Shown here in pieces: positions 33,660-45,919 of a DNA stretch of 64,000 bases; position 1 is the first letter of the stretch, and each line of letters opens with the position of its first letter. Source of the stretch: Rhipicephalus microplus (taxonomy: Eukaryota > Arthropoda > Arachnida > Ixodida > Ixodidae); contig NC_134701.1 in NCBI RefSeq assembly GCF_043290135.1, positions 207,098,101 through 207,162,100 of the forward strand, read 5' to 3'. Both the position numbers and the translations under genes were made by a program. Below the pieces are notes generated by a model. It made no database searches. It saw only the letters and a program-made list of their open reading frames with translations, and was not told the DNA's origin.

Positions 33660-36400
33660 TTCAAAGTGCCCGACATCCATAGAATGTGCGAAACACTGGT
33701 TCTTTTACCAGCCTTCTCTTCCGACATCAAATCAGTGTCTCCAGAATGAAGGAAGAAACGGGCCGAGGATGTTGTCGGATGTATTTTTGTCCAACGGCTG
33801 CTGATCAGTTACTGCCTCTGTCATTGTGCACATATCATATGTCGTACTCGCCACCCACCTTCATTTCAGCTGTATCGTTTATAATTACTTGTGTGCTCCA
33901 ATGCGTACCGGTTTATATAGAAATATTATCCCTGTAATTTATTGCTTAATTAATCGCCTCCTGACGCCACAACGTATTTTCTGTACGGTTTCGGGCCATA
34001 GCATTCACACAACTACTCAAATGAGTTACTCAGATTCTCAATTTCTTTAATAGGGCGAAACGCTCAGATGCCTCGTCAACGTGAATGGTGACCAACGGCG
34101 TCAGCGTCCCATATCGGCGGTGTCTATACGAGCCACGAAAAAAAAAGAAAACAACCTCACCCCGTGATTACGTTGCCATATACCGTCATCGTGAATAACG
34201 CCACTAAATAACGTCATCACAGGACAGTCGCTTGGTAAAATGTATGCCGATCACGGAGGCTATGAAAAACGAGGTGAAGTGCAAACGTTTTGCTACTCCT
34301 CTAATTTTTGAAGCCAGCAAACCACGTCATGTGCAAAGAGCTTTCGGGTGGTATTGGCTTATTGACCGAGAACAAAAAGGTGGCGTTCGCTTCGAGTCAT
34401 GTTATTCGAATGCGTAAGAGAATCTGTGCGAGTTATTTCACTAGGCCTAGATCTTAAGTACAACGTTACTGAAGCGAGGTTGTTTTTTTTTTTTTTGGTA
34501 ACGTTGGCACAAGTATACAGCCGGTGCCGAAATCGAACCAACCACCTTAACAACACGAGTCGCTTATCGCATTTTATTTTTCTTTCTTTGCGCTTACAGA
34601 CAAAAAAGAGCTCTTTCAATGGCCCCAGTCGTATTATCTATTCAGAGCAGAAAACTAGATTCCAGATTGAAAGTTCTACACGAGTCAGGAAGAAATGCAC
34701 GTCCAGAAGCTTTCTTGCCGAGTGACTTGAGATCGAAGTTCCACTCACTCGTCATGTGTTTGCCATCTTTTTTGTGTTTGCTTCCGAGAGAAAAATAGCG
34801 AGGCAACCATACGGAACTGGGAGCGCTCGTCTGAATACGCTTGTCACTGCGATTCATCGGCTGCCAGATTTCCCGCCGATGCCTTTTCCCTGCATACTGA
34901 AGCTCAGCGCCAATTCGATTCTGCCTGCGAAATAGATTATGTGGTGGTCCACTGGTAATCACTTTTGTGAATCTTGCAAGTTGAAGTATATCGACCAGCA
35001 TTTTGTAATTTTTAACATCTTCCGTCTTTACTTTCCATCTTTTTTTGTTCCTAACATTGGTGCGTGTGCTGTGAGTTTCGATTCTGCGCTAACAGTTTGA
35101 CGCCTACGTCAGGATTCAAAACACAATGCAAATAGGATCATAAATCAGACGTCTTATTGTTTATTCCGCCTCAAATATTTCCATAATGAGAAATCTTTAT
35201 TGTGATACCCTTACTAACGGACGCATAAAAAGTGTATTTGTTTGGCTTGGTATTGAAACAAAGGGACTTTGAGCTGATGAAATTGAATTATAATATAATG
35301 AATCACCGCTCACGGTTTTACTTTAACATGCCATTCCTTAATTCTCACTGATGACAATGCGTATCCTCGCTTTGGTATAGAGCCTCGCATTAGGTGGGCC
35401 CTATGTGGGAGGTGCTAGACACGTACGCGTCTCCTTTCGTTTTATTTTGGCCTCACTGCGTGGCCTCACCCATACATTAGCTTCGAGAAGAGAGTTGTTC
35501 TCGTGAAACACACGAATATAGGTGGTCCTCTGTTCATCATTTTGTGAGCAAGGCAGCGTAGCCAGACACGTTCGCGAATATTCGGCACTCCAACACTCTA
35601 ACAAAGTCTAACTACACTATGTCAAACTGGAATGCGTACAATTATCCTACGAACCAGGCTATTTTTCAGCAAACCAATGCTTTAAAGTTGTTATAGTGAA
35701 AAAAAAAAACTTTCGGCCACACTGAACAAAAATAGCTGGAACACTTGATAACCCTAACACAAACAGTGCGATACTTCCCAAAAGGTTGGCTTTCCCTCAA
35801 AAGTAGTTGGCTCTTTCTCATGGAAGGGGAATATTTCGTATGAATTAGGGAACCTGAGTGGTGGTATTACGAGGATGCTGTGCAGAGTGAGTAAAAAATC
35901 CGATAACTTTCGTGCGAATGGAGCGAAGACGGGAGATACATAATACAAAGACGAGTGCTACCTACAAGTGAGTTTATTTGGCATCCAACAACCGAGTTTA
36001 CAACTGAGTTTATTCGCACAATCTTAATGTGCCAATAAACTCATGTGTAAGTCAGCGATCGTCCTTGTTTTACGTATCTCTTGTTTTCGTTTTATTTACG
36101 CCGAATTTATCCGAGTATCTGTAATCACTCAGCCAAGTCAAGGTGTTAATCGAATAGAAACTACTGCTTGCCATGGCGTGATTTCTCCCATGATTTTTTG
36201 TCGCGAAAGTCATGCGGGGTAGTTATTCGCCTTCCAACTCCCCCTTTCGGGCAATGATTGCGTTGAAACGAGAAAACCTGGTGCTCTCCGCAACGCTGGT
36301 TGATAATAAACGCAGTAGAATGAATAGAAAAAGAGTCGTCGTCGCTGCGTACAATTCCCCAACAGTATGCAGAAAATAAAAAAAAAACCAACAACGCCGG
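33660..36400. other. no gene seen
   Basis: Non-coding, moderately AT-rich. Frames up to about 119 codons on either strand (34399-35001) overlap on opposite strands and show no domain. Confidence 0.45.
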
Positions 36401-36411
36401 AATTAAAATTA

Positions 36412-36485
36412 GAGGCTTTCGCACACACATAGCCGCGTATTGCCCAGCTATGCACAGCTATGCACACACATAGCTGCGTATTAGG
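36412..36485. repeat. short direct repeats
   Basis: CACACACATAGC(C/T)GCGTATT occurs at about 36421 and 36463, and CAGCTATGCA twice between them. A small local duplication. Confidence 0.75.
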
Positions 36486-36489
36486 GTGT

Positions 36490-38500
36490 TGAGTGGCTCT
36501 TTATATTGATACCGTATTTTCTCGTCTAAAGTGTGCGCCTGCATCCCCAACCACAAACTACGGAAAAATAAAAATTAATAATGTTTCCCGCATGTTGGCG
36601 CAAGCCAATTATTTTTTACTGTTGTTAAGTGGTGGCCTGAAGCTAACCAACGCACCAAAACTTTCACCGCAAATACAATTTTTTTCTTGTAACTTAGATA
36701 TTGATTTATTATTTATATATAACTTTACCATTTTTTAGCAAATTCGATATATACGGGCTTGGATCTACAGTGCTAAAAGAAATTACAAACTTAGCGCGAT
36801 ATGACTACGTGCCTTTTGTAGCATCCGACGTTCCCGTCATTCGTGCGGTTGTGCTTATATATCGGCAAGCACATAGCTGCTGTTTTTACCGTGATATATG
36901 TCCAATTTGAATTGGAGATCGCAGCTTTCACACTCAAGCTGCATGCATTTCCACAGATATTCAACAAAACATGAGAATGCGTTTTGTGCACAGAAAGGCT
37001 TATTCTGTATGTCTGCTAGGTCCTAGTTGTGGAAGGGTTCAAAAGTGGGCTAGTTGGCATATGTTTACAACGACATATTCGCAGTGCAAACTAACGGTGC
37101 CCTGAAAGAGAACAGCCAGCGCTTGTTTGTGTCCTCTCTCTGCGCCCCGTCAGTCTATGCTGCCAATGTTTCAGTAGGTCCTAATTACAACATAAGAATA
37201 TCACAACTTGATCATCAGGTAGATAAGTGCCGTCACAGATGAAAACCCCTTTTTCATATTAAGTGTAGGACTTCGCTTATTCGATACTGAAGAATGCTTG
37301 AGAAAATGTATTCATTTATTGCCCCAGTAACTATTCGCTACCCGCAGCAAACCTGCAAAGAATAAAACGTAATTTTCGTATTCATCTATAGCTCTTGCGC
37401 TGGGGTAGATATGGCGTCTTCAGTTACTGGAGTAGGCGATACTAAAACAATGTGTGATCAATATAACTGAGAACACGGCTTAGATTGCTGCTTAATTAAG
37501 TGGTGCGTGTGTGACATTTTGAGTTATCCTGATTTTCTGCTAATTTGAGCTTGACCTCACAGAATGTGGTCTCAAAAACATTGAATTGAGGAGCACGGTA
37601 GATCATTCTTTCAAAAGGATCTAGTCTCAGTAAAATGCTTGTTCAGAGGCTGGACACAGTGTGTCCGCAACACAAGAAATGCGGGTCATTCTAATTTCGG
37701 ATCGGTGTGAGCAGTAACGCGTGCGCGTAAGAGGGGAATATTACGGCCACGTCACTGCCTGCGCCTTGCTACAAGCTGCGTGTCATACTTCATGTCTAAG
37801 GGCATGGTTATTAGTCATGAAAGGTGCCCGAGATAAGCTGTAAGTTTTCCTGTTCAACGCAAGTAGTCCGCTGAGCTGAAGAAGAAATTTGCATCGAGTA
37901 CCATATATGTCTCAACCAAGCCTCATGCTATAAAGTCGGCTTTGGGTTTACATTTTGTCATGCATAGTAATCAAATAACAGCAAAAATGTTTAAGGGTTA
38001 CTTCCCCTGCGTGTAGTTGGATGACCAACGTATCTGAAGGTATGGCACAAAGGTGGCGAAAAATTTCATTCTACACCCGATTATACACCCTGGAAATAAA
38101 TTTGAAATCTAAGTCCATAAAGTACGCTTTCGAATTTATCGTATACGCTGCTATAAAGTTCTATACATGAGCAGAATGCGTTTTTACGCGCAACATGCGC
38201 CATCTTGTTTCGCTTACCACATGCGTTTGGCGTTTCATGTGTTATGATGGTTAGTTTTTGTAGCCCGTGTGTTCTGTTGTTCATCTATAGTAGACTAGTG
38301 GGCGTAGTGTGGTCTGCCCCCCTACGCGCCAGCATAGAAATTTTGTTTGCGGAATAAACATGAGGGCCTAAATAATGAACACGAGATTTACACTTGCTAG
38401 CTGGCATTCTTTTATCACTCTTCCGTCTATGACGCCACAAAAACTGTGCCAACAAAGAACGTTAACTATGCGCAGGCAAACATGCATTCCATTAGGTGGA
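36490..38500. other. no gene seen
   Basis: AT-rich and non-coding, with no repeat unit I could match elsewhere in the window. Confidence 0.45.
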
Positions 38501-38507
38501 GATAGAT

Positions 38508-39186
38508 TTAAAGGGCCCTTGCGACGTTTTTTCGTCAGCATTTCTCAGGACAATTGTGTGTGTAGTGCTGAATACAGAGTTAAAAATGAAACGAAATTGG
38601 TGCGCGTTAACGAAATTGATCAATCTTCAAACTAAAAAAAAAAAGCAGAGCGTGCGATGAGAACAAGTAAAAAAGAACGTTCCGTTTCACATTTCACTCT
38701 CCATCTGACATCAAAGGCCGGTTTCAATCACTGCCCTCTTGCAAAGACATACCGCCAAGCTAGCCTTGTGGAGGCACTCGTGAGGTCTTCTTGCGTCGTT
38801 TTAAAATAGTTCACATGATTTCATCTACGAAAGCAGAAGTCCTTTTGTATAGTCCTTTTCCGGAGAAATTATGAGAAGTGGTATGGAAACTTTTAGGTCG
38901 TAATAGTTTGGCATAGCTGGGATCACAGACGTATTATACGTGACTTGTCGCCGACAAAAACTCCTCGCCAATGTCGTCACACTGGCGTGATAAAGCTTCG
39001 CGTTTGATGACGAAAATAGCCCCTGGTTCAATGCAGTCCGAACATAATTCGGTACTTCTGTTAGAATAAAATTACTACAGCACTGTTTCTCGGTTTGCCT
39101 TTAAAGCACTCATGTTTGTTTATTCCACAGTTCCATAGAAAGTGATGAAAACAGCACGCTTAGTCTGTGTTGCAGGGTTCCTTTAA
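38508..39186. mobile_element. TTAA-flanked terminal-inverted-repeat element (MITE candidate)
   Basis: The left end is TTAA then AGGGCCCTTGCGAC; the right end is GTTGCAGGGTTCCT then TTAA, so the ends are imperfect inverted repeats of about 14 bp inside a duplicated TTAA. The 670-bp interior has only an 86-codon frame and no transposase. TTAA duplication is typical of piggyBac-type elements, so a non-autonomous relative is the simplest reading. The terminus is shared with 28457. The element is not long enough to exclude coincidence of two separate fragments. Confidence 0.5.
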
Positions 39187-39189
39187 ATT

Positions 39190-41480
39190 GTAAATACGCG
39201 ATTTTGTTCAGTTGCAAATATTTTTCCTGCAAAACGTAATTAAAATAATTTTTTTCAAACTCCCCTTCGCAATTGAGTCACATTTTTTATTAGAAGTAAA
39301 AATACTTCAAAAATTCACGAATTCACTACACTTCCGCTTATTTTACGCTTCCCTGTGAAAATCATGTCGTTTGTTTTTGTGCATCTTCTATGGCGATTCT
39401 TTGCATGTGAGCCCGCTCTTTAGCATGGAAACTCTGTCAGAAGTAATGGCAATCGTTAAGTTTAAAGCACTAAAAACATTTTGGAAGCATGCTCAGGCGA
39501 TGCTCAAGAAAGAGTGCCCCCCAAGCAAATGTTCCTCGCCATGGCGTTTTGCAGTGCCGCGTTGCTACATGTCAGGGGGAAACAACATGATGAAGCTGGC
39601 GGTAGATGACGTGCATCTCAACTGTCGATAAAGCGTACGTGTTGTACATCCAGTTTGCAGATCTCCCTAACAGTGTTCTACAAGTGCCTTGTCTAGCTAC
39701 ATGCTCAACTCAAACGTTGGCGTCATCGACACTTTGGTAGATGGAACAGTGGCAACTACCGGAACGAAAATTGACGGAAGAACGTGCTGCGAATTTCCAG
39801 AAGCTTCACGAGTGGCGCCAGCACTCGATTTTTCCCCTCATATGGTACACGACGAATATTTTGCAAGATTTCGCACACCAAATGACAAGACGTTGCTTTT
39901 GAGCGACCCTATGAGTTATCGGTCTTGGTTCAGATAAGGGGCAAGTTATTGGGGAACCATGCCATTGTTCTTGCTCTGAATGTAGACTTGGAGTACAAAA
40001 ACTTCTATGAAAACGTTGAATATAGAAAGTACACCAGTGAATGTATTTGCGCACTCCCTTTCTACACTTGCTATCACTATTATTGCTACTTTCATTTACC
40101 CTATTAGCATTTCTATATTTTCCTCTTGCGCATCCAATATATTTTATTAATTTTCACCCATTCTGCTTTTGTAGTATGTGACACCCTTCTCACACAAAGT
40201 GCCATATTATCTCCACCTATGAAATACGGCCACTCAAAAAAGGTAGTTTCGTATTCGTTTCTTTGTTTTGTTGTTGGTTTTATATGAGTTATATGTAGCG
40301 TTGATGCATACATTGGTAGCAGCCTTTTCTTATGTATGAAAAATAAAGATAAAATGACAAAATACTAAAAATACTTCGAAAAACCGAAATTTCAAAAGAA
40401 TTTCAAGTACAGAGAACATTTGCTATTCTGTGTAAACGAGTAGTTAAGACATTGAAGGGGCCCACACAGTTTATTAAAGAGGCGATGTACACATGCCACA
40501 CTGGAAACTCACATATAAGGTTTACGTGTGCGCAGCACATACGCATTGAGTTACCTAGTGAACTTATTGCCGGGAGGCATGAAAACACTTGATGACTGAA
40601 ACAACGTGTACTTAATTAACAATATCCATGGCGACGACGTATGTATTGAAGGTATGCGGGCACACGACAAAACCTAATTCATGGTCTCAGTTTGGCTAGT
40701 TGGCATGTCCCTTATACTTGAGAGGTAACGTTGCGAGAAGCTTATAGGAAGGTAAGGTCCGGACAATAAATAATTGATTTAGTGTTGTTTAAGCCTTCAT
40801 TTTACAGATATAAACTCAAGGAGTACCTAAAATTCAAATATTAGGGTACTTAAAAGGATCGACACAACCTTTAGAATTTCGGCTTCCTTTTACTTCTTTT
40901 CTTTTATTCTTGGAACTTGATGAAGGAAAAAATTCACTATGTGATGAAATTAGTAGCACAGGTAGAACAAATGTTTCCGCCAGTTTGTCATATTTCTTTT
41001 CTTTTTGTAAGTTTTCTATTTTGCGAATACTTTTTAAGCTATGAACAAGGATTAGCCGCTATGCGAAGCATATACAGGGTAAGTGACCGTGTTGTAATAT
41101 TTTGATTGAGCGACAAGTGATGAAATGACGCCAACTGAATGTATAAATGTTGTGCGCACAGAAATATGCCGAAGAGTTGCAGATGTTAATATAAACTGTT
41201 GTTTGCTCTTGCGCAACGATGCCAACATGAACACGCGGATTAGCAACACGAGATGCGATACGCTGATATGAAGCACTGATGCTCGCGAGGATGACATTCA
41301 TAGACCATGCTGCATATATCAAATTTACCACATGCCACATAGCTGAAAACGTGGTTAACCCGATGTGATGGCTATATCTTAGAAGCACCTATGTAATTTT
41401 TGTAAAATTGGAAAGCCATTATTACAACCGCAATAGACATTTCTGAAGCAATGGGGTCTTATGGAAAGTAGTTCCGAGAT
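39190..41480. other. no gene seen
   Basis: Non-coding AT-rich sequence. A frame at 39371-39631 includes GCATGCTCAGG-GATGCTCA, which resembles the start of the TTAA-element family but is too short to call. Confidence 0.4.
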
Positions 41481-41481
41481 T

Positions 41482-41970
41482 TGGCGTGGCTCTGTGGTAG
41501 AAGTGTGGCAGCTTGGGCTAAGTGGTACGAAATGACTATAGTTATAGCGCGAGAACAGAACGATGACACAGAGACAAGAAGGACACGACGGATGCGCTCG
41601 TGTCCTTCGTGTCCTCCTTGTCTCTGTGTCATCATTCTGTTCTCGTACTTTAACAGTCATCTGTGGTAGAATTCTTGATTCCATGCAGAATGCTTGGGTT
41701 CAATTCCTGCTGGAACCTTATATTTATTCTTCCCATTCGTCGGGTCAGTGGTACCGATGTCAGCTTTTCCTTAACGCTCACCTGTTAAAACTACCCATGT
41801 GTGTTCTCATCAATGATCAGCGACACATACCCGAATACCAGTGACATATACCCACCCACGGGTATGTGTCATTGTCTGACGGAAAGTGTTTGACGACGTA
41901 CGCGACGGGATTGTCACATTATTCATACTTTAACCAACCCATCATATTTGTCAAACCATGTTACCGTCAC
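41482..41970 (+). mobile_element. tRNA-derived SINE (family 3), interrupted
   Basis: The head TTGGCGTGGCTCTGTGGTAGAA (A box) is at 41481-41502. After a 157-bp insert it resumes with TCTGTGGTAGAATTCTTGATT, and the B box is TGGGTTCAATTCCTGC near 41695. The body (TCCTTAACGCTCACCTG, CCCATGTGTGTTCTC, CACGGGTATGTGTCA, GACGGGATTGTCA) extends to about 41970. It is longer than family 1 and unrelated to it in the body. Head and body are continuous once the insert is removed. Confidence 0.65.
41503..41659. mobile_element. 157-bp hairpin-forming insert with 12-bp target-site duplication
   Basis: The insert lies between two exact copies of TCTGTGGTAGAA (41491-41502 and 41660-41671). It starts GTGTGGCAGCTTGGGCTAAG. 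Its core is a near-perfect inverted repeat: 41551-41590 (GAGAACAGAACGATGACACA...) pairs with 41598-41645, leaving a loop of about 7 bases. It has no coding capacity. The duplication proves insertion; the hairpin could be an end structure of a foldback element or a SINE made of two head-to-head tail fragments. Confidence 0.75.
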
Positions 41971-41974
41971 ATAC

Positions 41975-42900
41975 TTATTTTGCTTCTCGCCAAGATAAGG
42001 GGGTGATCATGAGACAACCTGGCATAAGCGGCTAGATATTTATATGGATACGCAGATAGACGCTAAATGTGCTTACAGTACGCAAAAAAAATTCTTCGCA
42101 TTTAATACCAGAGTAATACGCTTTATAATTCCGCTGGTCGTATGTCATGCTTCAACGCACCCTTCAACTAACCGATTTTCAAGGGCAAGACGCCAGTTTC
42201 ATTCTTAATAATTGCAACAAAAGAATCGGTGAGTGATGTTCACTGTCGCTAATATTGTATTCTTACTCTCTAGTTTTGCGTGGTTGCAGACCCTGGCAAT
42301 AAAAGAGATAATATTGAAACATAGGGTGAACCAGGCCTTAAACCTTACACAGTGTTTCCATCATACCTTCGTAATACACTTCCTACAATTGTACCACAAT
42401 TCAGCATCGAGTTATTACGTGTTATTTCTTTTTATAATCCGCGTTATTTAGAGTAAGGCCATGAATAAAATTTTTCTCTACACATCAGACTTGCCTTCGG
42501 TCTTTGTCCTTATCTCGACGCTTCAAATTACAGCAGAAACAAGAAGGCATGATGAGAGCTCTAAGGCGAGTTCGTAAGTTCAAGAAGGCCAAAAATGTCA
42601 TGTGTTGACAGTTTTTTTTTATTTATTTTTTTGTTACATATTCACACATGGTGCAAAAGATTGACGGGGCTGAGATATATTAGCATTTTTCAAGAATGCA
42701 ATCGCAGTAGTAAACAACGTGTAGCGAAAAGACTGGTTGCCCACACGTGAAAGAAGAACGTCCGTTTATTGTGAATACTAGCAATGAACTTTCACCTCGC
42801 CTACGTACGTATGCCCTCGATGTCACTTAATCTCTTCTTTTTTGACTGAGTGTGGCACGCCCATGTTTCTCCATTATTATTTTGCAACCACAAGTTAACT
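41975..42900. other. no gene seen
   Basis: AT-rich non-coding sequence without recognisable repeats. Confidence 0.4.
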
Positions 42901-42928
42901 AAAGTGATCAGACCAATAGGTAAAGAGA

Positions 42929-43040
42929 GGGTGCGTAGCAGAATGGCTAAGACAATCGCTTTCGGAGCAAGGGGTACCTCTCTTAAATTCATCTCCACCA
43001 TGAAAATTTCGTTTCACGTATTTCTCAAAGTTAACCAACA
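42929..43040 (+). mobile_element. possible tRNA-like SINE head (family 4)
   Basis: GTGCGTAGCAGAATGGCTAAGACAATCGCTTTCGGAGCAAGGGG resembles the D arm and anticodon region of a tRNA-Ser/Leu-type head, including an A-box-like AGCAGAATGGC. No B box is visible after it. Frames on both strands here are short. A decayed SINE is likely; a tRNA gene is not supported. Confidence 0.35.
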
Positions 43041-43342
43041 GAAACCCATACACTCGTTAACATATAGCCTTAGTGTAAAAGAGTCATCAGAAAAGAGTGA
43101 TCCTTATTCTACTGTCAAAGCGACGAGTTGGGAGAATGTACAGCTGGAAAAATAGCGTTGTGAAGTGTCAATAGGACAAGGAAAACAAAAGCTCAGAAAT
43201 TATTCTTTCGATTTTGACACACATTCTTCCTGTAAGGAGACGCCTGAACATCTGGAAGCATTGCTTACGTTTTGTTGAAAGAAATTTTGTAGTTACCTTT
43301 AAAAAAAAAACTCCGAAGCATTTCACCGAGGGTGAACATGAT

Positions 43343-43812
43343 TAAGTGCGAATACACGGGGTGATGCTATGAGGGGTATTTATTAATTCGCACTATTATA
43401 TTTATTATTCACACTATGGTGCCTTTATGGTGCAATGGTTCCTGGAAATCGCAATTTGATCACACGGGGGAGTTTACGTTAACTCACTGGCGAATGCCAA
43501 CAGATTTTAACTTTACTCCCCCTCACGACCCGCTCTCGACGGGAGACTGAGAAAGAAGGCGGGCGCGCGAGAGAGAGGGGTGCGCGCGCAGCTGCAGCGA
43601 GCGAGGAGAGCGGAGGAGCGAGCGAAGGGGGAGGGCGTATAAGGCGCGTTAATGACACCGATATCAGCGTTGCGTCCCTGGCTTATTCGGTAGAGCGTCG
43701 CGCTGCGGCCCGCCAACTTCTCTTTCTTTTAAAGATAGAGAGAAGACTGCGGACGCCGCCGACGGCGGTGGATGGTTTGGGGTCGCTTATAAAGTGCATT
43801 CACACTTAATAT
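43343..43812. repeat. purine- and GC-rich repeat block with inverted ends
   Basis: Near the left edge ATTAAGTGCGAATACAC is mirrored by GTGCATTCACACTTAAT at the right edge (about 43795-43811). Inside are a GA/GC-rich stretch (43560-43640), TTCGGTAGAGCGTCGCGC (tRNA-A-box-like) and GGACGCCGCCGACGGCGGTGG. A non-autonomous element is possible, but no target-site duplication is apparent. Confidence 0.4.
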
Positions 43813-43819
43813 CAAATGA

Positions 43820-45780
43820 TACAGTGAGCTCTGCGCAGGGCAAAGAGTGCTGGAGGGCGTTGATCCCTATAACAAAACCACATTTGTGCCACGAGGATGG
43901 CTCTAGAAGCGCTTTCTCCGAACTACAGCTTCACTTTTTGATGGTTCACCAGTGAACTTAGTGCTATCTCAGAAGTGACAAAAATGAATGAAACACCGTG
44001 AGTGCAAAAGCTCGCTGCGCACGTCTCGCAGTGGATTAAAAAGTGCATTGTGCACAAATTGAAAAGCAACAATTTAGAAAACAATGTTTTTATTAGGTTT
44101 GAAGAAGCGCGTGAACGAGTGCTGAGAAATAAGTGTGATAAAATAAGGTTGAAGATCTGACAAATGAATGAAACTGTTCTGGGGGCTCATAAAGAAGGCT
44201 GGAAAGAGCAATGCACGAGAATAAGAAACTGATGGGCAGAAACAAGTCCAACAAGGAAAAAAAAAACGAAAGAAAGATGAAATAGCGATTGGAGACAGCC
44301 GGCATATAAGTATTGAGAAAACAGGTGACACTGGTCTTCACAAAAGAGGAACACTTCAGTTAGCTTACGCAGTAATCCGAACGAAAGGCGGAGTAATAAA
44401 ACGCGATGTTGGATAAGTTTTTTGCAATAAATTGAAAAGACGTGCTTCAAAAAGAAATCCCTAAAAAATGCATCGATTTTGACAAAGAAGAGAACAGAAT
44501 TGCAATGTGGGCCCCGTGTGAATCGTGGGATGAAGGAAAACTTTGAAACAGCTTCAGAAGTAACAGAAGTGTTGATTGTCGAATTCCATGGTGACACACG
44601 TGTTCCTAAGAAAGGAAGAAAAAAAAGAAGCATTGCATAAAAATACAAGTTTTCTAGACTATACAGGCAAACTGCGATAAAGTCTCACGCATCAGCGCAT
44701 GTTTACACCTAAGAGAAAACATATTACGACAAGTGGAAAAAATTAACGTTATCCTAAAGTTTCATTTAGCTGGAACAGTTTTTGGGGCCTAAATTACTAT
44801 GGATGTCATGTTTGTCGTAATTATCTGCCTATGGTAATGTTGGAGGTACGACATGAACAAATGGTTTGTGTCATATCCGTCATAACGCCTTTTTGATAAA
44901 TGAAGATGCCTACTTTCTTTATTACAGTTCATAAACTTTTTATGTGCCACAACAAGTCACGTATACACAGAAAATTCTTCAAACGATATAAGTACTGGCA
45001 AACACAGAAAGACATAGTGGGATGGTTCGCTCCACCCATTCTTCTGTTCATCCCGCATATCTAGAATCTGCATGCCTCTCAACCCATGTGCCAACATCTT
45101 CTCATTGTAAAAGACTATACATTTCTTACAACGTTTTGAAACCTCAGTTATCAGAAGCCAACACAGTGCCAGTTGGCTTCATGCGTCTAGAGACCACAAG
45201 AAACATGTTTAAAGTTAGTTAGACGAAGGTGAAAGTTCTTTCTGTGAAATGCGTTGATGTAATAAGGACAGTTTTAACGGAAATAATACTTATACGAGAG
45301 ATCTTCTAGGCACGACAAACTGCTTTTTTACATATAGCACGGGTGACAACGGTTTCTTCTTCATATACAAAAATGAAAGCTATAACCTTTCTGGGCACTC
45401 AATTTCCCGGTATAAATCAAGCAGGCATTTAAATTCAAGGGGGCATAAACTTACATAAACTTGTCATTGCGTGTGCCTGTGCTGAATTGAACTCATAGGT
45501 AGATGAAAGACTAGAAAAAAATCCTTCAAACCTTCGCTAGCCAGAAATAATGCTTCCACTTCTGAAATGTGAATCTGGCCACTCATTTTTTTTTCAATTC
45601 GCAAGTTAATTGCTTGTTTTATAATAAATTTTATATTAGCTCTCTGAATATGTCCTGTATTATTGTGACAAAACTGAGTGAAACCCCGCGACAGTAGAGT
45701 ACTGAGTATTCTATATCGTTAACCCCTTTTGCTAATCGTGCCATGAATTTCAGCGTTGGTGCTTTGGCGTAATTTTTGTC
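43820..45780. other. no gene seen
   Basis: AT-rich sequence. Phe/Leu/Ser-rich frames on the minus strand (44074-44648) overlap each other in different frames, which points to composition rather than coding. Confidence 0.45.
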
Positions 45781-45781
45781 G

Positions 45782-45900
45782 ACAGGGTTTCATCAAGTGT
45801 GAGACCCACGGGATGACTTCAAGCTCTCCCATCGTGGAGTACCAAGTACTCGTGGAGTACCAAGAGTACCAAGTCTTTAACCACTTTTCTAAACAGTGCG
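45782..45900. repeat. dispersed repeat, copy of the 1.7-kb repeat
   Basis: TCATCAAGTGTGAGACCCACGGGATGA, AGCTCTCCCATCGTGGAGTACC and CACTTTTCTAAACAG match the units at 1706-1920. An internal duplication of GTGGAGTACCAAG is particular to this copy. Confidence 0.6.
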
Positions 45901-45919
45901 GCTTTTCGTTGCGCACGTT

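Noticed and set aside
36870..38300. A CRISPR-like or phage-like feature
   Set aside because: No regularly spaced direct repeats exist and the sequence is clearly eukaryotic in character.
44074..44648. Phe/Leu-rich minus-strand frames that look like membrane proteins
   Set aside because: Overlapping frames in different registers have the same hydrophobic composition because the complementary strand is A-rich. There is no start context or family match.
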